Source of the DNA: Galbibacter pacificus
Lineage (GTDB): Bacteria; Bacteroidota; Bacteroidia; Flavobacteriales; Flavobacteriaceae
DNA: 64,000 bases
Direction: 5' to 3'
Assembly: GCF_029603155.1 (NCBI RefSeq)
Contig: NZ_JAPMUA010000003.1
Location: 558,001-622,000, forward strand
Notes under the pieces: generated by a model
What the model saw: the letters and a program-made list of their open reading frames with translations, nothing else
Database searches by the model: none
Told to the model about the DNA's origin: nothing
Position numbers and translations under genes: made by a program
Shown: one piece after another, positions 1 to 8,901 of the stretch
Layout: every line of letters begins with the position of its first letter
How positions within the stretch are numbered: the stretch's first letter is position 1

Positions 1-386
1 GTTTTAATGTCCGATTTGTCAACTAAGATTATTTGCTTTTCTGCGTTTTGGTAAAAAATTCCTGAATAGTATGGGAAAGCCAACATCACAATTGCAAATG
101 CGGTTACAATTCCTAAAAAGGTTTTTGATTGAATAAATTTTGGTTTCTCGTCCGTCTCACATTCGCAGTCAATTTCTTTTTTAGGTTTTAGCTTTTGATA
201 CCAAGCAAAACCCAGAACTAAAATTGTCAGTCCGATTAAATAAGGTCTAAAAGGTTCTATCCAAGAAAATGTTGAAGCAATTCCGCTTGTTCCTGCGATT
301 AGAGCCAAAACTGGTGTAATACAACATAATGATGCTGTAATTGCAGTTAACACACCTGCACCTATTAATTTGTTGTCACTTTTCAT
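1..386 (-). CDS. merT: Mercuric transport protein MerT/MerTP-like, partial at the left edge
   Basis: Reading from an ATG at 386 gives about 128 codons before the window edge. The protein begins MKSDNKLIGAG and has a vicinal Cys pair inside its first membrane segment (SLCCITPVL), the hallmark of MerT mercuric-ion carriers. It has at least three hydrophobic segments and a Cys-x-Cys motif (DCECE) on the loop between the second and third. Bacteroidota often carry MerT fused to a C-terminal MerP-like HMA domain; that part would lie outside the window, so the fusion cannot be confirmed. The start overlaps the stop of the upstream ArsR gene by ATGA, so the two are translationally coupled. Role: inner-membrane uptake of Hg(II) for a cytoplasmic reductase, which is not visible here. 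Confidence 0.8.
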   Translation of the reverse strand, partial: MKSDNKLIGAGVLTAITASLCCITPVLALIAGTSGIASTFSWIEPFRPYLIGLTILVLGFAWYQKLKPKKEIDCECETDEKPKFIQSKTFLGIVTAFAIVMLAFPYYSGIFYQNAEKQIILVDKSDIK

Positions 387-757
387 ATCGTTTCTAAAAT
401 TTTGTTTTTATCAAGTATCTCAAAAAACGGATTTAGCATTTTTTCGTATTCAGTTGTGAGTGAGTAAAAAATCGTTTGGGCTTCTCTATCGGTTTCCAAT
501 AGATTTCGGTCTTTCATTTTCCTTAAATGTTGAGAAATAGCAGAAATGTTCATTCTGAGAATATCACTTAAATCACAAACACAAAGTCTTTTTTCCTCAA
601 AGAGTAGGTAAAGTATTTTCAGCCGAACGCTATTTCCGACCAATGAAAGTCCATTCGCTAAATAGTCGAACGATTCACTTAATTTCGAAACTGTGTCTTT
701 GCAACGGTTTATTTGTTCAATATCCGCTTGTTGTCTTATGCAAGAATTATTTTCCAT
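383..757 (-). CDS. ArsR-family metalloregulator of the mer-type operon
   Basis: The 124-residue winged-helix protein carries the ArsR/SmtB metal-binding motif in its recognition region (LCVCDL, Cys59 and Cys61) followed by the helix-turn-helix (ISAISQHLRKMK). Extra Cys residues at 6 and 19 could complete a thiolate site. It is the first gene of a leftward operon and overlaps the MerT-like gene by ATGA, so mercury is the most likely inducer, although other thiophilic metals are possible. ArsR proteins repress their own operon until metal binds. A 9-bp inverted repeat 23 bp upstream of the start is a good operator candidate. Confidence 0.85.
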   Translation of the reverse strand: MENNSCIRQQADIEQINRCKDTVSKLSESFDYLANGLSLVGNSVRLKILYLLFEEKRLCVCDLSDILRMNISAISQHLRKMKDRNLLETDREAQTIFYSLTTEYEKMLNPFFEILDKNKILETI

Positions 758-779
758 AAAACAAAATTACGATTATTTC

Positions 780-803
780 TTATTTAAGCTAATTCTTAAA
801 TAA
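780..803. promoter_or_regulatory. Candidate operator of the mer-type ArsR (9-6-9 inverted repeat)
   Basis: TTATTTAAG (780-788) and CTTAAATAA (795-803) form a perfect 9-bp inverted repeat with a 6-bp spacer. It lies 23 bp upstream of the ArsR start on the minus strand and between divergent transcription units. Position and symmetry fit autorepression by the ArsR dimer. The assignment is inferred from location only. Confidence 0.5.
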
Positions 804-860
804 TACAATTATAATTCTTTCAATTTAATTGCCTTTTATGAGATGTCTGGGGATAAGAGA

Positions 861-920
861 AAATAAAAATAATTTTCATTTGTTTATAATAAGTCTAAAT
901 AAAAATAATTTTTATATTTG
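861..920 (+). promoter_or_regulatory. Promoter region of the TonB receptor gene with a 16-bp direct repeat
   Basis: The sequence AAATAAAAATAATTTT occurs at 861-876 and again at 897-912, 36 bp apart. A perfect Bacteroidota -7 box, TATATTTG, follows at 913-920. It places the transcript start about 10-15 bases before the ATG at 943. The duplicated AT-rich block may be an operator for iron-responsive control, but no classical Fur box is evident. Confidence 0.5.
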
Positions 921-942
921 GCAAAAATTAAATTATCGACCA

Positions 943-3294
943 ATGAAATTCAACTTAAAATTACTAGTTGCCACGCTTAGCTTATTTAGCTCTATTACAT
1001 ATGCACAAACTACAATATCAGGTACTGTCAAAGATGGAAGTGGTGATCCTCTTATGGGGGCTAATGTAACGTTAACTAACACCAAGGGCACTATTACCGA
1101 TTTTGATGGAAAGTTCTCTTTTAAGAAAATTGAAAATGGAAATTATAACGTAAAGGTTTTCTTTATAGGGTTTAAATCACAGACCAAAACTTTAAACGTT
1201 TCCAGTCAAGAGATTATCACACTTGATTTTGTCCTTTCTGAATCAAATCAACAGTTACAGGAAGTTGTAATCACTTCCAATAGGACCCGTGAAACTTTGG
1301 ATGAAGTGCCTTCTTCCGTCTCGGTATTGAACGCTCGCCAAATCGAAAATCTAGCTCAAACGAGTAATTCTGTCGCAGATGTACTGACTGAAGTGCCGGG
1401 ACTGGCCTTAAGTTCTAACCGAACAAGCAGTACCGGGCAGACACTAAGAGGAAGGAATATGCTTATATTGATTGACGGAATCCCACAGTCTACACCTCTT
1501 CGTAAAGGAGGAAGGGATGTAAATACCATTGACCCGAGCACCTTGGAAAGAATTGAAGTGATAAAAGGTGCCACCGCAATATATGGGAATGGTGCAGACG
1601 GTGGCATTGTAAATTACATCACCAAAAAACCCAACGCCACTAAAAAATTGGAAAGCACTACTTCTATTGGGGCTGAAGGCGCTTTGGCGGATATTGATAA
1701 AACCGTAGGGGCCAATGTGACCCAAACATTTTCTGGGCAGCTTGGCAAGTTGGGATACGTGACAAGCGGAAGGTTTAGGCAAACAGGTGTTTATAAAGAT
1801 GCGAATGGTACGGTTTTGTCGCCATTTTATGGTTTGGGGGAGACAAGTCAGTACAGCCTATTTGGCAAATTAAATTATCAAATTACCGAAAAACAACGGG
1901 TTGAGTTAATGTACAATTACTTCAGCAGTAACCAGGATTCCGATTATATTCCCGAGGTTGGCGTTTATGGCCAAATCCCAACCATTGGGATCCTTGGGGA
2001 AGACCTGGGGGAAGATCAGGGCAATAGGTACAATCATAATGCACAATTAACCTATGATTACGATGATATTTTTGGGAATTCCGATTTCAGGTTAAATCTC
2101 TATTTGCAGGATTTTAAAACGGTCTATGGTTATACAGACAGTTTTTACGATCCCAATTTGGGTTTCGATGGCGGACAATCATCAATATTATCTACAAAAA
2201 AAGGGGCAAGATTAAACTTTAAAACCCCGTATTCTTTCGGTAACGTAACGGGGAATATTCTTTATGGAGTTGATATTTTAAATGATAAAACTTCTCAGGA
2301 ATTAGTTGATGGCAGGAAATGGGTGCCGCAAATGGATATGAAAAATTTTGCGCCTTATGCACAATTAAAAACACTTTATAAAAATTTTGTCCTAAAGGCA
2401 GGGATCAGATTAGAAAATATCAATATTCAGGTTCCGGATTATACCACACTTACCAGGTATAATGTAGGCGAAACAACTCCCAATAGTGGCGGGATAGATA
2501 TTAAAGGGGGGGAATTAAATTACAATGCCACGGTATTCAATGCGGGGATACGTTATAACAAATGGCAGGTGTTTAAACCTTTTGTTAGTTTCTCCCAAAG
2601 TTTTTCGGTTGCAGATTTAGGAAGGACATTACGCTCTGCAACAGAAAATACTATCAACCAGATAAACTCTGAAGCCGTGATAGCAAATAATTATGAAGTT
2701 GGTTTTAATACCCATTTAGGAAGCACAAATTTGAGCGGTGCATATTTTATCAGTACCTCAGATTTGGGTTCTACTTATAGGGAAAGCCCAAGTGGTGCCT
2801 TTGAAATATTAAGGCAACCTGAAAAAGTGTACGGATTTGAGCTTTCTTTGGATACCGAACTTTTGAGGAACGTAAATGTTGGAACTTCGGCTTCTTATAC
2901 AGAAGGTAAAATAGATACCCAGGATAATGGGGATTATGACACTTTTATAGGAGGGGATAGAATCCCGCCACTAAAGCTTGTTTCCTATGTTTCCTACAAA
3001 TGGAACAATAAGTTTGATGCACGTCTAACCCATATTTACAGTGGCGATAGAAATCGCTTTGAACCAAATGAAAATGGGGGGTATACGTATGGTAAAGGCC
3101 CGGTAAACAGCTTTAATATATTTAACCTTACCACAAACTATCAACTTACCCCTACTACAGAAATAGGCGTTGGTGTCAGAAATTTATTGAATGAAGATTA
3201 CTACCCGCCAATTTCCCAATGGAATGCAAGGGACTCCAATTACATAAAGGCCAATGGGACGCAATTTGATGTGTCGCTTACCGTACATTTATAG
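943..3294 (+). CDS. TonB-dependent outer-membrane receptor (iron/siderophore type)
   Basis: The start at 943 gives 783 residues and a clear signal peptide (MKFNLKLLVATLSLFSS, cleavage near TYAQ). It also sits just behind a TAnnTTTG promoter box; the longer reading from 829 would run through that promoter. After the signal comes a carboxypeptidase-regulatory-like beta domain (about 25-110), then a plug domain (about 115-235, with GRNMLILIDGIP and an IEVIKGATAIYGNGADGGIVNY segment), then a beta-barrel ending in alternating hydrophobic residues (FDVSLTVHL). It imports a bulky ligand using TonB energy. The PepSY membrane protein 12 bp downstream points to ferric siderophore uptake. The ligand cannot be named from sequence. 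Confidence 0.92.
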   Translation: MKFNLKLLVATLSLFSSITYAQTTISGTVKDGSGDPLMGANVTLTNTKGTITDFDGKFSFKKIENGNYNVKVFFIGFKSQTKTLNVSSQEIITLDFVLSESNQQLQEVVITSNRTRETLDEVPSSVSVLNARQIENLAQTSNSVADVLTEVPGLALSSNRTSSTGQTLRGRNMLILIDGIPQSTPLRKGGRDVNTIDPSTLERIEVIKGATAIYGNGADGGIVNYITKKPNATKKLESTTSIGAEGALADIDKTVGANVTQTFSGQLGKLGYVTSGRFRQTGVYKDANGTVLSPFYGLGETSQYSLFGKLNYQITEKQRVELMYNYFSSNQDSDYIPEVGVYGQIPTIGILGEDLGEDQGNRYNHNAQLTYDYDDIFGNSDFRLNLYLQDFKTVYGYTDSFYDPNLGFDGGQSSILSTKKGARLNFKTPYSFGNVTGNILYGVDILNDKTSQELVDGRKWVPQMDMKNFAPYAQLKTLYKNFVLKAGIRLENINIQVPDYTTLTRYNVGETTPNSGGIDIKGGELNYNATVFNAGIRYNKWQVFKPFVSFSQSFSVADLGRTLRSATENTINQINSEAVIANNYEVGFNTHLGSTNLSGAYFISTSDLGSTYRESPSGAFEILRQPEKVYGFELSLDTELLRNVNVGTSASYTEGKIDTQDNGDYDTFIGGDRIPPLKLVSYVSYKWNNKFDARLTHIYSGDRNRFEPNENGGYTYGKGPVNSFNIFNLTTNYQLTPTTEIGVGVRNLLNEDYYPPISQWNARDSNYIKANGTQFDVSLTVHL

Positions 3295-3306
3295 TAGTGT
3301 GACTTT

Positions 3307-4356
3307 ATGAAAAACAGGGTCCTATTAAAATATCATTCCTATTTCGGGATTATTGCAGGCACATTTTTGTTTGTTATGGGCATTACGGGCTCTGTATTGG
3401 TTTTTACAGAAGACATAGACCTTCTTCTTTTTAATAAGTATGAAGTTGAAAGTAATACAACCGACTTAAAATTAGATAGAGCCACCGCGGCGGTCCAAGA
3501 AAAATTTCCTGATTGGGGCACCAGGATAATTAAGTTCGGGAAAGGCAAAACTATTCTATTTAATTTAAGGAGACCGGAAGCTAGAAAATATGTTTTTGTC
3601 AATCCCGGTACAGGTAATATTATCAAGGTTATAAATGCGAACACTCATTTTACGAAATGGATTTTAAAATTGCATTATTCGCTGCATTCCGGGATTATCG
3701 GTAGGTTTCTGGTGCTTTTTGCAGGAATTGTTTTCTTTCTTTCATTGCTTACGGGAATTATCCTTTACCGTAAAATGATCTTTAAAACGGTTTTATTTAA
3801 AACAAAAATAAAAAAGAGTAATAAAAGGACATTTTATTCAGCCCTTCATAGATATGTGGGGGTCTGGGCGTTGTTATTGAATCTTGTAATTGCAATCACC
3901 GGGATCTTTTTGGCGTATAAAGTTGTCAATTCAGGGTTGAGTGAAAGTATAGAACCTTCGCCCCCCATAGTAAAAACATCTTTGGAAGCATCTTTAATTA
4001 AACTTGAAAAAGAATATCCTAATTTCAAAGCAAGCTACATTAGGTTGCCCTCTTCAGAAAAAGGGGATATTATTTTTAATGGCACTTTCAAAAATGATCC
4101 ATTTTATCTAAGTAAATATTACAATAAGGTCTCCGTTGATTATAAAACCGGAGCTGTTGTCAGTATCGATAGAATTAATGAAGCAGACTTTATTACTAAG
4201 TTCAATAGCAGTATCCTGCCGCTCCACTTCGGTCAATACGGAGGTTGGGTCAGTAAAGTTATGTACTGTATCGTCGGGCTTTCCGGTCCTTTTTTATCCA
4301 TATCTGGTTATTTCATCTGGTTAAAACGAAAAAAATTACGTCATTTAAGAAATTGA
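3307..4356 (+). CDS. PepSY-associated transmembrane protein (iron-uptake partner)
   Basis: A 349-residue inner-membrane protein with hydrophobic segments near residues 14-36, 133-155, 185-205 and 320-340. Between them are PepSY-like periplasmic regions (FVNPGTGNII; VDYKTGAVVSI). Histidines lie close to the membrane (KYHSYFG, LHYSLHSG, ALHRYVG), as in the PiuB/PepSY_TM family, where some members reduce ferric siderophores or bind haem. The gene follows the TonB receptor by 12 bp and is probably co-transcribed with it. A role in releasing or moving iron after receptor uptake is inferred from this pairing. Confidence 0.85.
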   Translation: MKNRVLLKYHSYFGIIAGTFLFVMGITGSVLVFTEDIDLLLFNKYEVESNTTDLKLDRATAAVQEKFPDWGTRIIKFGKGKTILFNLRRPEARKYVFVNPGTGNIIKVINANTHFTKWILKLHYSLHSGIIGRFLVLFAGIVFFLSLLTGIILYRKMIFKTVLFKTKIKKSNKRTFYSALHRYVGVWALLLNLVIAITGIFLAYKVVNSGLSESIEPSPPIVKTSLEASLIKLEKEYPNFKASYIRLPSSEKGDIIFNGTFKNDPFYLSKYYNKVSVDYKTGAVVSIDRINEADFITKFNSSILPLHFGQYGGWVSKVMYCIVGLSGPFLSISGYFIWLKRKKLRHLRN

Positions 4357-4477
4357 ATGATGAACCCTATGCAGTACCTGATTAATCCCTCATTTTAATT
4401 TCGGCATTTCAAAATCACTATTATATAGGTCAATATCAATTCACGAATAATTCTTATCACTTTTAGAAACAAATCTT

Positions 4478-5137
4478 TCATAGTTGTATTTTTAAGTAGT
4501 TATCCATCCCCAACAAAATAGCCAAAGCAATAGCATTGACATTTGAGGTTTCTAAAAAATAGGCACTTTCATCGCTATTGGTAAGAAACCCCAATTCAAC
4601 CAAAATAGCTGGACAATACCCAATTGTTTCCCTTAGCACTTGAAAGTTGGCAAATTTCATCCCCCTGTTCTCAATTTTGAGATGGAGGTTGGCTTCGCCC
4701 AAAATTTCCGTCCCCAGGGCAATCGATTTTTTAATGTTCGGCCCTGAATCTTCAGAAAAGGAATTCAGGGTATAAACCTCCATTCCTCTGGAATTGTTTG
4801 TGGAAGCATTGCAATGCAGGGAAACGAACATACAAGCGTTTAAGGACTTCGCCAATCGACTTCTGTCTGAAATCAGTATAAATCTGTCATCGTATCGCGT
4901 AAGATAAATATCGTACCTGCCTTTGAAAATCATTTTATTCAGCACGCATATTTCTTTTGCAATCCCAAGAACCACATCTTTTTCTTTAATCCCATTTATC
5001 CCTATCGCACCGGAATCTTTTCCACCGTGTCCAACATCAACCGCAATTACTTTTCGGGAGTGCACTTCTTGCCCAAAAATCAAACAGATTTTCAAGAGCA
5101 AAAAGACAAAACTGACGTTTTTGAGCACTTTTTTCAT
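4478..5137 (-). CDS. N-acetylmuramoyl-L-alanine amidase, probably serving conjugation
   Basis: The start at 5137 (MKKVLKNVSFVFLLL) exposes a signal peptide ending near IFGQ and leaves 219 residues; the upstream ATG at 5173 would bury it. The Amidase_3 zinc-hydrolase core shows VDVGHGGKDSGAIG (first His ligand), SLHCNAS (second His ligand) and ILVELGFLTN (catalytic Glu near the C-terminus). It cleaves the bond between MurNAc and L-alanine in peptidoglycan. It is transcribed divergently from the tra operon, so I infer a VirB1-like role: local wall opening for the type IV secretion channel. Confidence 0.85.
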   Translation of the reverse strand: MKKVLKNVSFVFLLLKICLIFGQEVHSRKVIAVDVGHGGKDSGAIGINGIKEKDVVLGIAKEICVLNKMIFKGRYDIYLTRYDDRFILISDRSRLAKSLNACMFVSLHCNASTNNSRGMEVYTLNSFSEDSGPNIKKSIALGTEILGEANLHLKIENRGMKFANFQVLRETIGYCPAILVELGFLTNSDESAYFLETSNVNAIALAILLGMDNYLKIQL

Positions 5138-5240
5138 TTTCACTTTTCGAGTTATCAACAACCTACCTTCCAAAATCCATAGAATCTGATATCAAATAAT
5201 ATCATCCGAATTCAATTTAACATAGATAATATTTTATTCA

Positions 5241-5275
5241 CAAATATTTGATTATCAGTTATTTGTAAACAAATA
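5241..5275. promoter_or_regulatory. Palindromes between the amidase and the tra operon
   Basis: CAAATATTTG at 5241-5250 is a perfect 10-bp palindrome. TATTTGT (5260-5266) and ACAAATA (5269-5275) form a second inverted repeat with a 2-bp spacer. Both lie in the divergent intergenic region 52-86 bp upstream of traE and contain TTTG/CAAA elements typical of Bacteroidota promoters. They are candidate operator or promoter sites controlling transfer. Confidence 0.4.
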
Positions 5276-5326
5276 TATGTATTTTTCCCTTAACGAAAAC
5301 AAATCAAAAATTTAAACTGTTCCGTT

Positions 5327-5614
5327 ATGAAAAAATCAATCTATCTGGCAACTTTTTTGTCTTTGCTCTCAACTTCGCTTTTTGCCCAAATTGGAGGTAT
5401 CGAAGATTCGGTCGATGATGTTTCCAATACCATCAGAACCATTTTTCCTATAATTCTCGGGGTAATCTTCCTGATCGGTTTCTTGTTCAATGCAGGACAC
5501 TTTTTCGGGGAAAACGCTGATCTTAAAAAAGGGATTACCCGTGTACTTGTATTTGTTCTGATTGCTGGCGCGGTCGTGGGCATCTTTACCTATCTAATCG
5601 GAATCGTGGTCTAA
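5327..5614 (+). CDS. traE: Conjugative transfer protein TraE (DUF4134, VirB2-like)
   Basis: A 95-residue protein with a signal peptide (MKKSIYLATFLSLLSTSLFAQ), a short acidic linker and two hydrophobic helices (IFPIILGVIFLIGFLFNAG and VLVFVLIAGAVVGIFTYLIG). This is the layout of TraE/DUF4134, the pilin-like component of the Bacteroidetes conjugation machine. It opens the tra cluster, with TraF 37 bp downstream. Confidence 0.85.
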   Translation: MKKSIYLATFLSLLSTSLFAQIGGIEDSVDDVSNTIRTIFPIILGVIFLIGFLFNAGHFFGENADLKKGITRVLVFVLIAGAVVGIFTYLIGIVV

Positions 5615-5651
5615 GCTCCTAAGAGGCATTTTAAAGTAATCAACCGTACTT

Positions 5652-5936
5652 ATGAAAAAGTTCGAAGTATATAAAAACATCAGGAAAAGGGCGGTCATTT
5701 TTGGGCTGCCCATATCCCTGTTTGCAATAATGATGGTTTCCATCCTCGCTTCGCTATTGGTCATCATCTTCTCGTTCAGCTTTGGGATCATCATTGGCGT
5801 TTTGGTTCTCAATTCAGTTTTGTATATCGCTTTGACCCGAATAACAAGCAATCCACAGCTATTCCAGATGGCGAAAGCTTTCCCAAAAATCATCAGTAAC
5901 AAACGAAACTCCGGCATCCACTATGAACAAGATTAA
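5652..5936 (+). CDS. traF: Conjugative transfer protein TraF (DUF4133, VirB3-like)
   Basis: A 94-residue membrane protein with a basic N-terminus (MKKFEVYKNIRKRAVIFGLP) and two adjacent hydrophobic segments at about 18-60. Size, topology and position between TraE and the TraG ATPase match the VirB3-like TraF/DUF4133 family. Its last 14 bases overlap the start of traG, so the two are translationally coupled, in line with the close partnership of VirB3 and VirB4. Confidence 0.82.
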   Translation: MKKFEVYKNIRKRAVIFGLPISLFAIMMVSILASLLVIIFSFSFGIIIGVLVLNSVLYIALTRITSNPQLFQMAKAFPKIISNKRNSGIHYEQD

Positions 5937-8325
5937 CCTTTCGGCATACCGACCCATTGCAGATATCCGGGACAATATCATTTTTGCCAACAATGGCAAT
6001 GTGGTCTTGTGCTATGAAGGCAACCTGCCTGAAATCTACTCCCTGTCCGAAAAAGATTTTGAGGATATGCACGGGGCTTGGTTTCAGGCCTTGAAATCAT
6101 TACCAGTTGGTACGGTGGTGCATAAACAGGATGTTTATTTAAAAAAGTCCTACTCTTCGGAACAATTGCCCAACAGAACCTTTTTGGAAAAGGCTACCCA
6201 CGACCATTTTAAAGGGCGCGGGTATATGGAGCACCGCTGCTTCCTGTTCTTTATCCTGACCAAGAACAAAGCGCTCAACAACCCCAAATATGTCAATCCT
6301 TTCCGTAAGGTTTCCAAGGGTATTATCCGGGAACTCGATAATAGCGTACAACGCTTTATCGGCTCGGTCAGCGATTCGGTTTCCTTTATCAATAATAGTC
6401 GTAAAATGGAGTTTACTCCACTTGATGCGGATGCAATCCAAAATTTGACCAATGGCTATTTCAACGGCTTCAATGAAGGTTTTGATACCGATATTCTGCT
6501 GGAAAAGAAAAACGTCAATATAGGCGAAAACTATTTTGATGCCCTGGCCATCAACAGCGAACTGTGCTTTGGCGAAAGTGTACAGAGTAGCAAGACCAAC
6601 GAGAAATTCACTTCTGACGATTTTGTATTTCATCAAGGGTTTATTGATGGTTTAGGGCTTACGCTAAACGAGAACCATATCGTCAATCAGATCTTGTATC
6701 TGGATGACAAACAGAAATGGCGCAAGCTGCTCGATAAGAAAATCGAGGAACTGAACAAAAGCTCCAACTTTGGTTCACAGAACAAAGTTGTTCTTGGCAA
6801 GATCCAGCACATTCTTGACCAGATCAATGCTGACGACAATTCCCGAATTATCCGTGGTCATTTAAATATTGTCTATTGGGATAAGCACCCTGCCAATCTT
6901 GGCCGTATCGGTTCCAAGATCAAGACTGAGTTTAAGGAACTGGACATCATCCCTTATTATCCACGAGGCGAGGAACGGAAGAATTATATCCTGAACAGCT
7001 ACTGCTGCTTTTCTTCCAATTTTTCAAACAACGATTTGTACGTAACCGACTTAAAGCACGCTTTATGCCTGTTCATCAACAATACGAATTATAAATCCGA
7101 TGCTACCGGGGTCATCTTTAACGACCGGGAACATAACATTCCTGTTCTAAAAGATGTCTGGGACGAGCGCAAGAAGCGCATCAAGGCACGAAACTTTGCC
7201 ATTTTCGCACCGACCGGTGAGGGCAAATCTTTTTTGGCCAATAACATTCTGCGCCAATATTTTGAAAGCGGCGTTCGCCTGGTGATCATCGACCTTGGTG
7301 GATCCTACACCAAGTTTGCAAAACTCTATCCAGAAAAGTACACGGTACTTCGCTACGAAAGCGGAAAGAATCTGGGTATCAACCCATTTTACATCAGCAA
7401 CCACAATGATCTCACTCCTGAACGTTTGGAAGATTTATCGGTCTTTCTATTTGAACTTTTTGCTTCTGACCTTAAAGTGACCAAGGCACAATCGGTTTCG
7501 GTCAAGAAAATACTGCGCCACTATTATGATAACACTACCGAAAACCACTCCTTGGATGGCTTTTACCATTTCATCGAGCGCAACCAAAAAGACCTTTTGG
7601 ATAAACTTAAAATCCATCCCGACTACTTCAATGTTACGGGCTTTCTACACATAATGTCGGAGTATGTTGGTGATGGTCTATATAGCTTTCTCTTTGAAGT
7701 TAGCGAAGACCAGACCTATAAAATTGAGGACAAACGATTGATAGTGTTTGAACTGGACGAAGTAAAGGACAATAAGGAAATCCTGTCCGTAATGTTGAAG
7801 TTGATTAAGTCTGCAATTCAACGAACCATCTGGAAGAACCGCGCCGAAAAGGGTATCATACTTTTTGACGAGTTCGCCAAGCAACTAAAGTTCGAAAACG
7901 TACTGGAAAGCGTGGAATTCTACTATCAGGCGATCCGTAAACAGAACGGGGCTATTGGGATTATCCTTCAATCCATCAATCAACTTCCGAACAACTCTAC
8001 TTCGGCAAGCATACTGGAAAACACGCAGGTCATCTATAGCCTGAACAACGAGAAAGGCTATGCGGAACTGGTCAAGCGGCTCAACCTTTCGACCCACGAT
8101 CTGAACCAGTTAAAATCAATTAAGAACAATCTTTCCGGGCCACGCAAGTACACGGAAATGTTTATCAAAATCGGTAAGGAAAGTAACATTTTCCGGTTAG
8201 AAGTCCCCAAAGAGGTCTATGCCGCCTACCTAACGGATGGACAGGAAAACGAGGCCATAATGGCCATTTATAAAAAAACACAAGATATGCAACAAGCTAT
8301 AAAAGAATTCACATCTAAAAAATAA
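5923..8325 (+). CDS. traG: Conjugation ATPase TraG (VirB4-like)
   Basis: An 800-residue cytoplasmic ATPase. The N-terminal half is the VirB4/CagE-like region. The C-terminal half is a RecA/HerA-type ATPase with Walker A FAPTGEGKS (about residues 428-436) and Walker B GIILFDEFAK (about 645-654), followed by a sensor-like GIILQSINQL motif. It powers assembly of the mating channel. Full length with no frameshift. It overlaps traF by 14 bp and is followed 4 bp later by the TraI-like gene. Confidence 0.95.
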   Translation: MNKINLSAYRPIADIRDNIIFANNGNVVLCYEGNLPEIYSLSEKDFEDMHGAWFQALKSLPVGTVVHKQDVYLKKSYSSEQLPNRTFLEKATHDHFKGRGYMEHRCFLFFILTKNKALNNPKYVNPFRKVSKGIIRELDNSVQRFIGSVSDSVSFINNSRKMEFTPLDADAIQNLTNGYFNGFNEGFDTDILLEKKNVNIGENYFDALAINSELCFGESVQSSKTNEKFTSDDFVFHQGFIDGLGLTLNENHIVNQILYLDDKQKWRKLLDKKIEELNKSSNFGSQNKVVLGKIQHILDQINADDNSRIIRGHLNIVYWDKHPANLGRIGSKIKTEFKELDIIPYYPRGEERKNYILNSYCCFSSNFSNNDLYVTDLKHALCLFINNTNYKSDATGVIFNDREHNIPVLKDVWDERKKRIKARNFAIFAPTGEGKSFLANNILRQYFESGVRLVIIDLGGSYTKFAKLYPEKYTVLRYESGKNLGINPFYISNHNDLTPERLEDLSVFLFELFASDLKVTKAQSVSVKKILRHYYDNTTENHSLDGFYHFIERNQKDLLDKLKIHPDYFNVTGFLHIMSEYVGDGLYSFLFEVSEDQTYKIEDKRLIVFELDEVKDNKEILSVMLKLIKSAIQRTIWKNRAEKGIILFDEFAKQLKFENVLESVEFYYQAIRKQNGAIGIILQSINQLPNNSTSASILENTQVIYSLNNEKGYAELVKRLNLSTHDLNQLKSIKNNLSGPRKYTEMFIKIGKESNIFRLEVPKEVYAAYLTDGQENEAIMAIYKKTQDMQQAIKEFTSKK

Positions 8326-8329
8326 AATT

Positions 8330-8899
8330 ATGAGAACAAAACTTCTAATACTCGCAATGGCACTTCTGTTCAGCTTGAACATTAAAGCCCAGGGAATGCC
8401 GGTCTATGATAATACAAACTTTATAAGTTTGGTCAAATCCCTCGTGGAATCGGCAAAACAGACCTCAAACCTTGTCAAGACCGTGAAATTTCTGAAAACC
8501 CAGAAAGAGAATCTTGAAAAGGTGAACAATGTGGTCAAGCAGTTAAAAGCAGTCCGTGAAATAGGCCGGAACAATCAACGCCTGATCAATGTGATGCAGA
8601 GTGATCTTAGGGATATTCTCGATTCGCCCTATATCAAACCGAACGAAATAGAGCGGGTATCGGAATCCTTCAATTCCATTGTGGAAAACTCTTTGGAAAC
8701 GATGGACTTTATCGATCAGATCCTGTCCAGCGATTACCTGAAAATGAGCGATGCCGACCGTGCGGAAATCCTAAAAGAAAAGGAAGAAGAATCCAAAAAT
8801 ATGGTTTCGGAAATCACATTAAAAACCAAACGATACCGTGACATTATCTCTTTCCGCAAGATGCAGGATAAAATCAATAACCGCGAAACAGAATATTAG
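8330..8899 (+). CDS. traI: Conjugal transfer protein TraI-like (DUF4141)
   Basis: A 189-residue secreted protein. The signal peptide (MRTKLLILAMALLFSLNIKAQ) is followed by an almost wholly alpha-helical, coiled-coil-rich body (repeated K/E/N heptads around 40-110). DUF4141/TraI proteins sit at this position, between the TraG ATPase and TraJ, and resemble periplasmic VirB5/TrbJ components. Two bases separate it from traJ. Its exact role in the channel or pilus tip is not known from sequence. Confidence 0.8.
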   Translation: MRTKLLILAMALLFSLNIKAQGMPVYDNTNFISLVKSLVESAKQTSNLVKTVKFLKTQKENLEKVNNVVKQLKAVREIGRNNQRLINVMQSDLRDILDSPYIKPNEIERVSESFNSIVENSLETMDFIDQILSSDYLKMSDADRAEILKEKEEESKNMVSEITLKTKRYRDIISFRKMQDKINNRETEY

Positions 8900-8901
8900 G
8901 T

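Noticed and set aside
829..942. Longer start for the TonB receptor
   Set aside because: The extra 38 residues run through the promoter box and direct repeat, and would hide the signal peptide.
6139..6636. Minus-strand frame inside traG
   Set aside because: It is antisense to a full-length VirB4-type ATPase and shows no domain.
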